From assembly GCF_030316855.1 (NCBI RefSeq), contig NZ_JASZYR010000004.1, positions 124,001 to 188,000 of the forward strand: DNA of 64,000 nt, in the 5' to 3' direction. The DNA is from Variovorax sp. J22P240. Its GTDB lineage: Bacteria; Pseudomonadota; Gammaproteobacteria; Burkholderiales; Burkholderiaceae_C. The position numbers and the translations under genes were made by a program. The notes beneath the pieces are model-generated. The model searched no databases. It was given only the letters and a program-made list of their open reading frames with translations, and was not told the origin of the DNA. Of this stretch, positions 1 through 7,776 are shown one piece after another (the first letter of the stretch is position 1; each line of letters begins with the position of its first letter).

Positions 1-445
1 TTCGGACTTCGCGCCGCTCGTGATCCGGCTGCGCGAAAAAGGCTGCCGCGTCTGCGGCATCGGCCAGCAGGGCAAGACCGGCGACGACACGGTGGCGATC
101 TACGACAGCTTCATCGATCTCCAGCACCATCAGGCACCGAAGGCGGCGGTGGCGAAGACCGCTGCCAAGCGGGCCCCGCGGCGCGTGAAGGCCGTGGCGC
201 CCAGGGCCGCGCCGCCCGCGCCGGTGTTGCCTGAAGAGGTCATCCGCATCCTCGACGCGGTCGCCGAACTGGGCATGGGCAACAAGGTGGAACTCAACGT
301 GGCTGCGGAACGGCTGCGCGCCGCGAAGCTGCTGGGCAAGAGCGCGAGTTCGCCGAAGCTTTTCAAGAAACACCCCGAGTTGTTCCTGCTGACACCGGAG
401 AAGACGCCCAACAAGGTGCAGTACGTCGGCCCCGTGCCGTCGTGA
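1..445 (+). CDS. NYN-domain protein with C-terminal LOTUS/OST-HTH domain (3' part)
   Basis: The gene is cut by the left edge; 147 residues are visible, reading from base 2. The first 40 residues look like the end of a NYN (PIN-like nuclease) domain, with SDFAPLVIRLREKG and the acidic stretch GKTGDD. A basic Ala/Pro linker (about visible residues 50-75) leads to an OST-HTH/LOTUS RNA-binding module (LPEEVIRILDAV to NKVQYVG). This architecture is that of LabA/NYN proteins, which are thought to be RNA-directed nucleases; the substrate is unknown. The stop overlaps the GTG start of the next gene, so the two are probably co-translated. Confidence 0.8.
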   Translation, partial: SDFAPLVIRLREKGCRVCGIGQQGKTGDDTVAIYDSFIDLQHHQAPKAAVAKTAAKRAPRRVKAVAPRAAPPAPVLPEEVIRILDAVAELGMGNKVELNVAAERLRAAKLLGKSASSPKLFKKHPELFLLTPEKTPNKVQYVGPVPS

Positions 446-1230
446 ATCCCGCCGACGCCGCGCAGCCTTGGTTGGCCCCCTACGCGCCACGAGCCGCGCG
501 CGTTCTGGAGAGCGCCGGGCAGGGCGCCGGCGTGGCGGAAACCCTGTCCGCCGAGTCGGTCGCCATCGACCTGCCCGCCGGTCCGCTGCGATTCGTGCCG
601 GGGGACAGCGCACCGGTCGGCGAAGCGTATGAAGCCTTCATTTTTCGCACCGCATGCGTCCCGACGCGCGACAACCTGCACGATCTTTTCAACGGCCTGG
701 TCTGGCTGCATTTTCCGCAAGCCAAGCGGCGCCTCAACGAATTGCAGGCGACCGAGATCGCGCGTGCCGGCGTCGGCGCCACGCGCGGCCCGTTGCGCGA
801 TGCGCTGACCCTGTTCGATGAAAACGGCGCCGTGCTCGAAGCGCCGCCCGCGTTGTGGGAGGCGCTCATCGCGCGGGACTGGCAGCGGCTCTTCGTCGCC
901 CGGCGTGGGTTGTGGCGCGAGGCGCGCCTGCTCGTCTTCGGCCATGCGCTGCTCGAGAAGCTGGCGTCGCCGAGGAAGGCGGCCACCGCGCATGTCCTGA
1001 TGGGACCGGGGGATATTCCCTCGATCAAGGCCGACGATGCATCCATCATCTCGGCCCTGGACTCGGCGCATCTTGCGACCAAGCCTTTCGTGCCGCTGCC
1101 AGTGCTGGGTGTGCCCGGCTGGTGGAAGCAAAACGAGAACTTTTCCTTCTATGATGACTCGGAGGTCTTTCGTCCGCGCAGGGTCCCAGAACCAAGTCCA
1201 ACCCAAACGGCCCTGCAGGGTGGCGCTTGA
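442..1230 (+). CDS. DUF3025 family protein
   Basis: This 262-residue protein resembles the DUF3025 family, whose function is unknown. The best-marked region is about residues 65-110 (YEAFIFRTACVPTRDNLHDL, then FNGLVWLHFPQAKRRLN), the usual core of the family. No signal peptide or membrane segment is visible. It begins with GTG inside the stop of the NYN gene (GTGA overlap), which implies translational coupling. An alternative internal start is possible, but the overlap favours this one. Confidence 0.75.
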   Translation: MNPADAAQPWLAPYAPRAARVLESAGQGAGVAETLSAESVAIDLPAGPLRFVPGDSAPVGEAYEAFIFRTACVPTRDNLHDLFNGLVWLHFPQAKRRLNELQATEIARAGVGATRGPLRDALTLFDENGAVLEAPPALWEALIARDWQRLFVARRGLWREARLLVFGHALLEKLASPRKAATAHVLMGPGDIPSIKADDASIISALDSAHLATKPFVPLPVLGVPGWWKQNENFSFYDDSEVFRPRRVPEPSPTQTALQGGA

Positions 1231-1284
1231 AGCGCGCCGCCCGGCCCCCATCTGTGCACCTCGTTTCCCCACGGAGAATCCAAC

Positions 1285-2160
1285 TTGAAACGCATCCTTC
1301 TGTTTGTCCTGACCAACGTCATGGTGGTGGCGGTGCTGGGCGTCGTCGCCAGCCTGCTCGGCGTCAACCGCTTCCTCACGGCGAACGGGCTGAACCTCAC
1401 GGCGCTGCTGGGCTTCGCGCTCATCATGGGCTTCGGTGGCGCAATCATCTCGCTGCTCATCAGCAAGCCGATGGCCAAGTGGTCGGCCGGCGTGCGGATC
1501 ATCAACGACCCGCAATCGCCCGACGAGGCCTGGATCGTGCAGACCGTCAAGAACTTCGCCGACAAGGCCGGCATCGGCATGCCCGAGGTCGGCATCTTCG
1601 AGGGCGAGCCCAACGCCTTCGCCACCGGCGCGTTCAAGAACTCGTCGCTGGTGGCCGTGTCGACCGGGCTGCTGCAGAACATGACGCGCGAAGAGGTCGA
1701 AGCCGTGATCGGCCATGAAGTCGCGCACGTCGCCAACGGCGACATGGTCACGATGACGCTCATCCAGGGCGTGATGAACACCTTCGTCGTGTTCCTGTCG
1801 CGGGTGATCGGCTATGCGGTCGACAGCTTCCTGCGCCGCAACGACGAGCGTTCTTCCGGTCCCGGCATCGGTTACTTCGTGACCACCATCGTGCTCGACA
1901 TCGTGCTCGGCTTCGCCGCCGCGATCGTGGTGGCGTGGTTCTCCCGCCAGCGCGAATTCCGCGCGGATGCCGGTGCCGCGCAGCTGATGGGCCGCAAGCA
2001 GCCGATGATGAACGCGCTGGCCCGCCTGGGCGGCCTGCCGGCCGGCGAACTGCCGAAGTCGGTCGAGGCGATGGGCATCACCGGCAAGCTCGGCAGCCTG
2101 TTTGCAACGCACCCGCCGATCGAGGAGCGCATCGCTGCGCTCCAGAACGCACAGGGCTGA
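1285..2160 (+). CDS. htpX: Membrane zinc metalloprotease HtpX
   Basis: HtpX is an inner-membrane M48 protease that degrades misfolded membrane proteins, partly redundant with FtsH. The 291-residue protein has two N-terminal membrane helices (about 4-25 and 35-55), the zinc motif HEVAH at 144-148 (H144, E145, H148), a second hydrophobic pair near 160-220, and the downstream Glu ligand in REFRADAG (E224). Length and order match the family. The start is TTG at 1285, preceded by GGAGA; the product then begins [11 protein letters not shown], as usual for HtpX. A strong terminator follows the stop. Confidence 0.95.
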   Translation: MKRILLFVLTNVMVVAVLGVVASLLGVNRFLTANGLNLTALLGFALIMGFGGAIISLLISKPMAKWSAGVRIINDPQSPDEAWIVQTVKNFADKAGIGMPEVGIFEGEPNAFATGAFKNSSLVAVSTGLLQNMTREEVEAVIGHEVAHVANGDMVTMTLIQGVMNTFVVFLSRVIGYAVDSFLRRNDERSSGPGIGYFVTTIVLDIVLGFAAAIVVAWFSRQREFRADAGAAQLMGRKQPMMNALARLGGLPAGELPKSVEAMGITGKLGSLFATHPPIEERIAALQNAQG

Positions 2161-2173
2161 TCGGCCGCTGCAG

Positions 2174-2202
2174 CAAAAAAGCCGCCTTCGGGCGGCTTTT
2201 TC
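2174..2202 (+). terminator. Rho-independent terminator after htpX
   Basis: AAAAAAGCCGCC, loop TTCG, GGCGGCTTTTT: a perfect GC stem with a stable tetraloop flanked by A and T runs. It could work in both directions, ending htpX on the plus strand and the oxidoreductase on the minus strand. Confidence 0.9.
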
Positions 2203-2221
2203 GTGGGCGGGGCCGAACGTA

Positions 2222-3880
2222 TCAGTCGGCTTGCGTGATGCCGAACGCCACCGCTTCGGCCACCCTGATCCCATCGACCCCCGCCGACAGGATGCCGCCC
2301 GCGTAGCTCGCGCCTTCGCCGGCCGGATACAGCCCGCGCACGTTGAGGCTCTGGTAATCCTCGCCGCGCGCGATCTTGATGGGCGAGGACGTGCGCGTCT
2401 CGACGCCGGTCAGCACGGCGTCGTGCAGGTCGAAGCCCTTGATCTTGCGTCCGAAGGCCGGGAAGGCTTCGCGCATCGCCTCGATGGCATACGCGGGCAG
2501 CGCGGCGTGGAGGTCGCCCGGCGTCACGCCCGGCTTGTACGACGGCTCGACGCTGCCGAGCGCCGTCGACGGCTTGCCCGCGACGAAGTCGCCGACCAAC
2601 TGGCCCGGCGCGCGGTAGTCGCCGCCTCCGAGCACGAAGGCGTTGGATTCCAGCTGACGCTGCAGCGCGATACCCGCCAGCGCCGGGCCGATGCGGCCGT
2701 CTTCCCAGCCCGGATAGTCGCGCGGCTCGATGCCCACCACGATGCCCGCATTCGCATTGCGTTCGTTGCGCGAGTACTGGCTCATGCCATTGGTCACGAC
2801 GCGGCCTGGCTCGCTGGTCGCGGCCACCACCGTGCCGCCCGGGCACATGCAGAAGCTGTAGACGGAGCGGCCATTGCCCGCGTGGTGCACCAGCTTGTAG
2901 TCGGCCGCGCCGAGCAGCGGATGGCCGGCGTGCCGGCCCCAGCGGGCGCGATCGATCAGACCCTGAGGATGCTCGACACGGAAGCCGATCGAGAAGGGCT
3001 TGGCCTCGATGTGCACGCCGCGCTCGTGCAGCATCTCGAAGGTATCGCGCGAGCTGTGGCCGAGCGCCATCACCACGTGGTCGGCGCGCATCTCGCTGCG
3101 CTCGCCGGTGCGCTGGTCGAGCACGGTGAGTCCGCGCAGGTGCTTGCCCTTCGGACCGTCCTCGATCAGCACGTCGACGACGCGCTGCTCGAAGCGGATC
3201 TCGCCGCCGAGCGCGACGATCTGCTCGCGGATGTTCTCCACCACCTTCACCAGCTTGAAGGTGCCGATGTGCGGATGCGCGACGTAGAGGATCTCCGGTG
3301 GCGCGCCGGCCTTGACGAACTCTTCCATCACCTTGCGGCCGAGGAAGCGCGGATCCTTGATCTGGCTGTAGAGCTTGCCGTCGGAGAAAGTGCCAGCACC
3401 GCCTTCGCCGAACTGCACGTTCGACTCGGGGTTGAGCACGCTCTTGCGCCACAGGCCCCAGGTGTCCTTGGTGCGCTGGCGCACGGTCTTGCCGCGCTCC
3501 AGCACGATGGGCTTGAAGCCCATCTGGGCCAGCACCAGCGCAGCGAAGATGCCGCAGGGACCGAAGCCGATCACCACCGGCCGCAGAGGCAATTCAGCAG
3601 GAGCCTGCGCCGGTGCGCGCCATGTCATGTCGGGCGTGGGGCCGACGCGCGGGTTCTCCGCGAACCTGGCAAGGACCTGGGCTTCGAGCGCCGGATCGGC
3701 CAGCGCAACGTCGACGATGTAGACCTGCAGCAGATCGGCCTTGCGGGCGTCGAAGCTGCGCTTGAAGACGTGGATGTCGCTCACCGCCTCGGGGGAAATG
3801 CCCAGCGTGGTGGCGACGGCCTTCGGGAGTGCCGCACTGTCGTGGTCGAGCGGCAGTTTGATTTCGGAGATTCTCAGCAT
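2222..3880 (-). CDS. NAD(P)/FAD-dependent dehydrogenase (COG2509 type)
   Basis: This 552-residue flavoprotein belongs to the uncharacterised FAD-dependent dehydrogenase group. An N-terminal ferredoxin-like domain of about 90 residues (MLRISEIKLPLDHD, with the KRSFDARK segment) precedes a Rossmann fold, VVIGFGPCGIFAAL near residue 105, and a middle motif GEGGAGTFSDGKLYSQ near 160. C-terminal Gly-rich LYPAGEGASYAGGI and GVDGIRVAEA motifs complete the FAD site. The reaction and substrate are unknown. It is a single gene converging on htpX and sharing its terminator region. Confidence 0.85.
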   Translation of the reverse strand: MLRISEIKLPLDHDSAALPKAVATTLGISPEAVSDIHVFKRSFDARKADLLQVYIVDVALADPALEAQVLARFAENPRVGPTPDMTWRAPAQAPAELPLRPVVIGFGPCGIFAALVLAQMGFKPIVLERGKTVRQRTKDTWGLWRKSVLNPESNVQFGEGGAGTFSDGKLYSQIKDPRFLGRKVMEEFVKAGAPPEILYVAHPHIGTFKLVKVVENIREQIVALGGEIRFEQRVVDVLIEDGPKGKHLRGLTVLDQRTGERSEMRADHVVMALGHSSRDTFEMLHERGVHIEAKPFSIGFRVEHPQGLIDRARWGRHAGHPLLGAADYKLVHHAGNGRSVYSFCMCPGGTVVAATSEPGRVVTNGMSQYSRNERNANAGIVVGIEPRDYPGWEDGRIGPALAGIALQRQLESNAFVLGGGDYRAPGQLVGDFVAGKPSTALGSVEPSYKPGVTPGDLHAALPAYAIEAMREAFPAFGRKIKGFDLHDAVLTGVETRTSSPIKIARGEDYQSLNVRGLYPAGEGASYAGGILSAGVDGIRVAEAVAFGITQAD

Positions 3881-3951
3881 GTCGTGGGCTTGTGTTTATC
3901 AAGCAGGGACGCCGATTATCGGCAACGCTGCGTGGCGCCGCCGGTGCGGGG

Positions 3952-4872
3952 TCAGGCCGGCAGGAAGCCGTCGACCGACAGGTAGCGCTCGCCGGTGTCG
4001 TAGTTGAAGCCCAGCACCACGGCGTTGGGCGGCAGCGAGGGCAGCTTCTGCGCGATCGCGACGAGGGTCGCGCCGGACGAGATGCCGACCAGCATGCCTT
4101 CCTCGCGGGCGCAGCGGCGCGCCATTTCGCGCGCGGGTTCGGCATCGACCTGGAGCACGCCGTCGAGCAGCTCGGTATCGAGATTCTTCGGGATGAAGCC
4201 CGCGCCGATGCCCTGGATCGGATGAGGCGATGGCTGGCCGCCGGAGATCACGGGCGAGGCCACCGGCTCGACCGCGAAGACCTGCAGCTTCGGCCACTTC
4301 TTCTTGAGCACTCGGGCGCAGCCGGTGATGTGGCCGCCAGTGCCCACGCCGGTGATCAGCACGTCGATGCCCTCCGGAAAGTCGGCTGCGATTTCCTCCG
4401 CCGTGGTGCTTTCGTGCACCGCCACGTTGGCCGGGTTGTTGAACTGCTGCGGCATCCATGCGCCGGGGGTGCCGGCGACGATTTCCTCGGCGCGGGCGAT
4501 CGAGCCTTTCATGCCCTTTTCGCGCGGCGTGAGGTCGAAGGTCGCGCCATAGGCCAGCATCAGCCGGCGGCGCTCGACCGACATGCTGTCGGGCATCACG
4601 AGGATCAGCTTGTAGCCCTTGACGGCCGCGACCATCGCGAGGCCGATGCCGGTGTTGCCGGACGTAGGCTCCACGATCGTGCCGCCGGGCTTCAGCGCGC
4701 CGGACCGCTCGGCATCCTCGACCATCGACAGCGCGATGCGGTCCTTGATGGAACCGCCCGGGTTGGCCCGCTCGGACTTGATCCAGACCTGTTGCGTCGC
4801 GTGGCCGAACAGGCGCTGGATGCGGACGTGCGGCGTGTTGCCGATGGTTTGAAGAATGGTGTTTGCCTTCAT
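3952..4872 (-). CDS. cysK: Cysteine synthase (O-acetylserine sulfhydrylase)
   Basis: This PLP enzyme of the beta-family makes L-cysteine from O-acetyl-L-serine and sulfide in the cytosol. Of its 306 residues, K43 in NPGGSIKDR is the Schiff-base lysine. SGNTG at 71-75 binds the substrate carboxylate, and VGTGGHITG is the phosphate-cup loop. It ends in the usual SSGAT and [13 protein letters not shown] segments. A good AAGGAG Shine-Dalgarno lies just upstream of the ATG. The CysK rather than CysM assignment rests on overall similarity and length and is less certain. It is transcribed away from rnpB. Confidence 0.88.
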   Translation of the reverse strand: MKANTILQTIGNTPHVRIQRLFGHATQQVWIKSERANPGGSIKDRIALSMVEDAERSGALKPGGTIVEPTSGNTGIGLAMVAAVKGYKLILVMPDSMSVERRRLMLAYGATFDLTPREKGMKGSIARAEEIVAGTPGAWMPQQFNNPANVAVHESTTAEEIAADFPEGIDVLITGVGTGGHITGCARVLKKKWPKLQVFAVEPVASPVISGGQPSPHPIQGIGAGFIPKNLDTELLDGVLQVDAEPAREMARRCAREEGMLVGISSGATLVAIAQKLPSLPPNAVVLGFNYDTGERYLSVDGFLPA

Positions 4873-4919
4873 GCAATCTCCTTGGGCCCGGGGGAACAGA
4901 ATTGGACCGCCATTGTGGC

Positions 4920-4925
4920 GATAAT
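4920..4925 (+). promoter_or_regulatory. Probable -10 box of the rnpB promoter
   Basis: GATAAT ends six bases before the predicted RNase P RNA 5' end, the right position for a sigma-70 -10 element. No good -35 is seen at 17 bp; TTGGAC at 4902 is too close (12 bp). The assignment is inferred from position. Confidence 0.45.
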
Positions 4926-4931
4926 CGCCCG

Positions 4932-5272
4932 GTGAAGCACGCCGGACCGCCGCTGGTGCATGTCTCGAAAGAGCGCACTGGAGGAACGTCCGGACTGCAC
5001 AGGACAGCGCAGGAGCTAACCGCTCTCCACCGTGAGGTGAGGATCAGAGCAACAGAGACGAGTCGGCCGGGGGCAACCCAGGTCGGGTGAAACGGGCAAT
5101 CTCTGCGCGCAGCAACACCAAGTAGGCCAGCGTCGATGTGGTTCCGCAGAGCTGGCGGGTAGGTGGCACCGAGCCGTTTGGCGACAAACGGCCCAGAGTA
5201 ATGGCGGTCACGCCGAGGTCTCGCAAGTGGCCTTGGTGCACAGAATCCGGCTTATAGGCGGGCTTCACACTT
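4932..5272 (+). ncRNA. rnpB: RNase P RNA (bacterial class A)
   Basis: This is the catalytic RNA that matures tRNA 5' ends. Conserved core pieces appear in the right order: GAGGAACGTCCGGACTGCAC with AGGACAG (P4 region, 4980-5010), CAGAGCAACAGAGA, GGGTGAAACGG, CAACACCAAGTAGGCC, then CAGAATCCGGCTTATAGGCG near the 3' end. The 5' end GTGAAGCACGCC (4932-4943) pairs with GGCGGGCTTCAC (5259-5270) with a single mismatch, giving helix P1 and fixing both ends. Length of about 340 nt is normal. The 3' strand of P1 is the left copy of a direct repeat bounding an island. A reading frame on the opposite strand here is a shadow. Confidence 0.93.
5258..5272 (+). repeat. Left direct repeat (attL-like) at the rnpB 3' end
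   Basis: AGGCGGGCTTCACAC is identical to 7648-7662. It is the 3' strand of RNase P helix P1, so an element using it as its attachment core would rebuild an intact rnpB. Weaker similarity continues for some 15 bases beyond the core (T-rich run, then GCC and CCCC). Confidence 0.65.
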
Positions 5273-5421
5273 TTCTTCGCCGTCCCCGAGTGAACTGGGG
5301 GTCTCAAGTTTGAGGCTGAACTAGGAAAACCGCTAGGGCAACCTGGCGGCTAGTTTCGAGCACAAGACAACCCCTGAAAGAAACTTCTTCTTGAGCCGAG
5401 CGGGGCGGGTCAGTACGAAGC

Positions 5422-5937
5422 ATGACGACATGGACTTATCAGGATTACCTCGATGAGAAGTGCGAAGCAGGCGACGTGGGCGAGGAAAGGCCACCCCCGG
5501 AAATTGACGAGGTAATCCCCATCGAGCAATCGCTGACCGACATGCTCTCGATCCACAGCCGACAGGCGTATGTCGAGCTAGGTGGCAAGGACTACCTCAA
5601 GCGCAACCCGGCGCTGCTTAACAAGGTCATCCTTCGCCAAGTCGAGGGCCCTGTGCGCCGGGTAGTGACCTACGAGAACCACGCGCAGACGCTAGAGCAA
5701 GTCAGGCCGAGTTCCCATGGCTGTCGAAGAGACGGCCCAGCTACCAAGTAGGGCAGACGCCTCATTGAGGACATCGAGACGACCAAGGTAGAGCCAGGCC
5801 CAAAGCAGGTTCTAGCCGAGGCCAAGCAGCCCGCCGCCGCCTCGGCGTTCCCGCGATACGCGAGCCCGTTTAAAAGCCCCGATGCGACCGATGAGAAGGG
5901 CCCTACGCAGCGTCGAAGCGGCGGCGACGATACCTAG
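5422..5937 (+). pseudogene. Hypothetical protein gene, probably broken
   Basis: An ATG at 5422 opens a 109-residue frame (MTTWTYQDYLDEKCEAGDVG) that stops at TAG 5749. The same frame then runs on without stop to 5937 (GRRLIEDIETTKVEPGPKQ, then a Pro/Ala/Ser-rich tail). Between about 5703 and 5753 a different frame reads AEFPWLSKRRPSYQVG, which joins naturally to both sides. Two compensating indels, or simple decay with an amber stop, would explain this. I do not recognise the family; the sequence is acidic at the N-terminus and soluble-looking. It is the first gene inside the rnpB island. Confidence 0.35.
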
Positions 5938-6330
5938 CGAGGCTTCGGGCCGGAAACGCTGCCTAGACGATTCGGCCTCACTTCCTAGTCGCTTTGCCTA
6001 GCGACGGCCAGCTAAGTCACTGTCCTGTAAGGACAACCTTAAAGCGACGAGCTTCACGCCGAGCCGCGCAGGCACTCAATGCGCCGATGGGCCGAGCAAA
6101 TAGCTGGATGCACCGACGGGGCGGGGCCATATCTCGACGTAATCCTCTTGCCAATGGTTGGACCCAATTCGCAGCCAGCCAAGCAATTAGGCCGGCGTGG
6201 CGTGGAATCAATGTCGATCGGCGGCTAGGTTGGATGGGGGGAGCATTCACGGCGAGGGGGCCATCCAGCGGCTGGGTCCCCCCGTCAGGTCGAAATGCAC
6301 TGCATACAGAATATGCAGCGCTACAAGCCT
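5938..6330. other. Gene-free stretch inside the island
   Basis: Short frames occur on both strands, but none has a convincing start or recognisable sequence. I see no RNA gene or repeat here. Confidence 0.4.
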
Positions 6331-6825
6331 CTATTTCAAGGCGCCACAAATGTCGACTGACTTGCCGCTCGTGCCTAAAATCGTGGTGTGGGTGCCGTCC
6401 TGAATGTATGTGACTCGGCCCGCATAAAGCGTGGTCGAGGGACCAGCCGGCTCATCGCTTGGGAACATCACAATGACGTTATGACCCGTGCTTTGCACCG
6501 TGAAAGTACCGTCGGCGTTTTTTGATGACTTACTTACGGACCCGTTGGATTTCAATGTGAGAGTCTGCGAATTGGTGAGATTGGTGAACGTCAGTTGGGC
6601 GCCTCGGCCAGCCGTTATCAGCATCTCCGAGGTGTCTCTCCTTACCGGAGGAGAATCACCTATGCCCTGAACTCTCAGGGTAAAGCCCGGGCACCCTGCT
6701 GGGAGGCCTGCAGACGGATCGGGGAATTCAACAGTGAAGTCGGCAAAAGCGGGGCCTGCTAGACCCAATACGGAAGCGAAGGCAAAAGCAGTGGCTCGCA
6801 CGGGCCGTGCGTTAAATGCTCTCAT
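6331..6825 (-). CDS. Secreted hypothetical protein (island cargo)
   Basis: The 164-residue product starts with a clear Sec signal peptide: basic MRAFNARPVR, a hydrophobic core, and probable cleavage after GPAFA near residue 28. The mature part (DFTVEFPDPSAGLPAGCPGF onward) is rich in Thr, Ser and Gly, and probably beta-rich. It has two cysteines, near residues 45 and 161, that could form one disulfide. I do not recognise a family and propose no function. It lies alone between gene-free DNA and an AT-rich stretch within the rnpB island, so it was probably brought in with the element. Confidence 0.65.
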   Translation of the reverse strand: MRAFNARPVRATAFAFASVLGLAGPAFADFTVEFPDPSAGLPAGCPGFTLRVQGIGDSPPVRRDTSEMLITAGRGAQLTFTNLTNSQTLTLKSNGSVSKSSKNADGTFTVQSTGHNVIVMFPSDEPAGPSTTLYAGRVTYIQDGTHTTILGTSGKSVDICGALK

Positions 6826-7014
6826 GGGAATTCCCTCCGAGTTGGTGGAGCGGTAGTGTCATCCCGAATTTTCAAAATGCGAAGAGAACTTTTGGGTGCT
6901 TTTGTAAGGACGGTGAAATTTGAAGTCCTGTGCGCAGATCGCCCAAAGCTGGTGCATCCGGCTCGTCCTTCGTCTATGTTAATTCAACGGCAACTATTAT
7001 TTACGCAATTCAAT

Positions 7015-7043
7015 TTGCGCTCATTCGGTAAAAAGACTAGACT
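7015..7043 (+). promoter_or_regulatory. Candidate sigma-70 promoter in AT-rich island DNA
   Basis: TTGCGC (7015-7020) and TAGACT (7038-7043) are separated by 17 bp in AT-rich DNA, about 50 bp before the ORF at 7092. This is pattern matching only. Confidence 0.25.
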
Positions 7044-7091
7044 TTTATCGACGCGAGGCGTATATAGCGCCACTCTCGAATTGGAGTCTAA

Positions 7092-7505
7092 ATGCCTATT
7101 CCCAATTGTCTCAATCCCGAAGCAATGGAAACGATGCTCGCTCCAGGATTCAAGACACTTCTTTATGAGGCTGTCCGTACAGGGAAATGCCCTGAGCCCC
7201 TAGCTCGCCAACTTATTAAAGATATTGCGCAGTTCAAGCGTGCCGAGAATAGAGGGCGGTACTGGCCGGGGGAATACAACGATGACCGCTCGCTCCCGAT
7301 CCACGCCATGCCCTTCGCGCCTCGGGACACGCATATCCCGGATCGCCTCCCCGGCACGCCGACCCATACCGTTCTCAAAGCCGCGCCCCGAACGAGCGGC
7401 CCTTGTCGCCCACCGAGAGCCGGAACGCCGGCACCTTCTTATCGCAGTACTCACCCGGCGCGGCATCGCGTACCGTCGCCTCGGTCATCTTCATCGTCGT
7501 CGTAG
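7092..7505 (+). CDS. Small hypothetical ORF, 3' part doubtful
   Basis: The ATG has a good GGAG five bases upstream. The first 65 or so residues (MPIPNCLNPEAMETMLAPGF, then LLYEAVRTGKCPEPLARQLI and a charged KRAENRGRYWPGEY) look like a real helical protein. The remainder is Pro/Ser/Arg-rich, lies opposite the recombinase remnant, and is probably readthrough into unrelated DNA after a deletion. I do not recognise a family. The gene may be a truncated island gene fused to the remnant of the recombinase region. Confidence 0.35.
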   Translation: MPIPNCLNPEAMETMLAPGFKTLLYEAVRTGKCPEPLARQLIKDIAQFKRAENRGRYWPGEYNDDRSLPIHAMPFAPRDTHIPDRLPGTPTHTVLKAAPRTSGPCRPPRAGTPAPSYRSTHPARHRVPSPRSSSSSS

Positions 7506-7509
7506 CCAT
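7375..7509 (-). pseudogene. N-terminal remnant of a tyrosine recombinase/integrase
   Basis: A 44-codon frame starts at ATG 7509: MATTTMKMTEATVRDAAPGE, then YCDKKVPAFRLSVGDKGRSF and GARL, then TGA. It resembles the arm-type DNA-binding domain at the start of phage and island integrases (LT..VR.A.PGEY.D..VP.F.L.V...G..SF..R). No core-binding or catalytic domain (R..HR..Y) follows in any frame, so this is a truncated gene. It reads inward from the right-hand repeat 139 bp away, the usual place for an island integrase. The family call rests on pattern similarity alone. Confidence 0.5.
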
Positions 7510-7550
7510 CTAGGAAATCCTCTAGAACTGAGTGAAAAGTTGAGAAAACC

Positions 7551-7581
7551 CGGTACGAATACTTTGAAGCGATTCGTACCG
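7551..7581. repeat. Perfect inverted repeat upstream of integrase remnant
   Basis: CGGTACGAAT (7551-7560) and ATTCGTACCG (7572-7581) are exact inverse copies, 11 bases apart. The repeat lies 41 bp upstream of the remnant's ATG and about 65 bp inside the right att-like repeat. It could be a regulator's operator or an arm site for the lost recombinase. It has no T-run after it, so a terminator is less likely. Confidence 0.55.
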
Positions 7582-7647
7582 ATTTGACCCCGTTCTCACT
7601 CGCAGACGACGACTAGCGACAGACCCCGAAAACAGTAAATTTTCGGA

Positions 7648-7662
7648 AGGCGGGCTTCACAC
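7648..7662 (+). repeat. Right direct repeat (attR-like)
   Basis: This is an exact second copy of AGGCGGGCTTCACAC. It is followed by CTTTTTTGCC, which probably is the original T-run that followed rnpB before insertion. It marks the right end of the island. Confidence 0.65.
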
Positions 7663-7742
7663 CTTTTTTGCCTCGCCCCCAGGCTTCGCGCACTTCGTTT
7701 CGCTTCGCTAACCTCCTGCCGGGCGCGGCGGCCCTTCCGAAC

Positions 7743-7766
7743 AGGTCCGGCCGTTCCGGCGGACCT
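7743..7766. terminator. Hairpin after the pseudouridine-synthase-like gene
   Basis: AGGTCC-G-GCCG, loop TTC, CGGC-GGACCT forms a ten-pair stem with one bulged G. It lies 11 bases past the stop of the minus-strand gene. No clear U-run follows on the minus strand, so termination is only possible. Confidence 0.35.
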
Positions 7767-7776
7767 CTTTCCCCTG

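Larger units (their letters stand above)
5258..7662. mobile_element. Decayed integrative element inserted at rnpB 3' end
   Basis: About 2.4 kb lie between two copies of the P1 3' strand of rnpB. The stretch holds a frameshifted ORF, a secreted-protein gene, a small AT-rich ORF and, beside the right repeat, the N-terminus of a tyrosine recombinase read toward the interior. That recombinase position is typical of site-specific elements in structured RNA genes. Local composition varies more than in the flanks (AT-rich 6850-7090). The catalytic part of the recombinase is missing, so the element should be immobile. The interpretation is inference from repeats plus content. Confidence 0.55.

Noticed and set aside
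130..2274. 714-residue open frame on the minus strand opposite the DUF3025 and htpX genes
   Set aside because: It is Arg/His/Ala-rich with no family features and lies antisense to two well-supported genes. This is typical of high-GC shadow frames.
2102..3985. 627-residue plus-strand frame opposite the COG2509 flavoprotein
   Set aside because: It is Ala/Arg/His-rich and has no recognisable motif; the minus-strand protein has clear FAD motifs.
5044..5307. 87-residue frame opposite rnpB
   Set aside because: It lies entirely within the RNase P RNA, whose conserved core explains the sequence.
6856..7203. 115-residue plus-strand frame in AT-rich island DNA
   Set aside because: It has no ribosome-binding site or recognisable sequence and overlaps the better-supported start at 7092.
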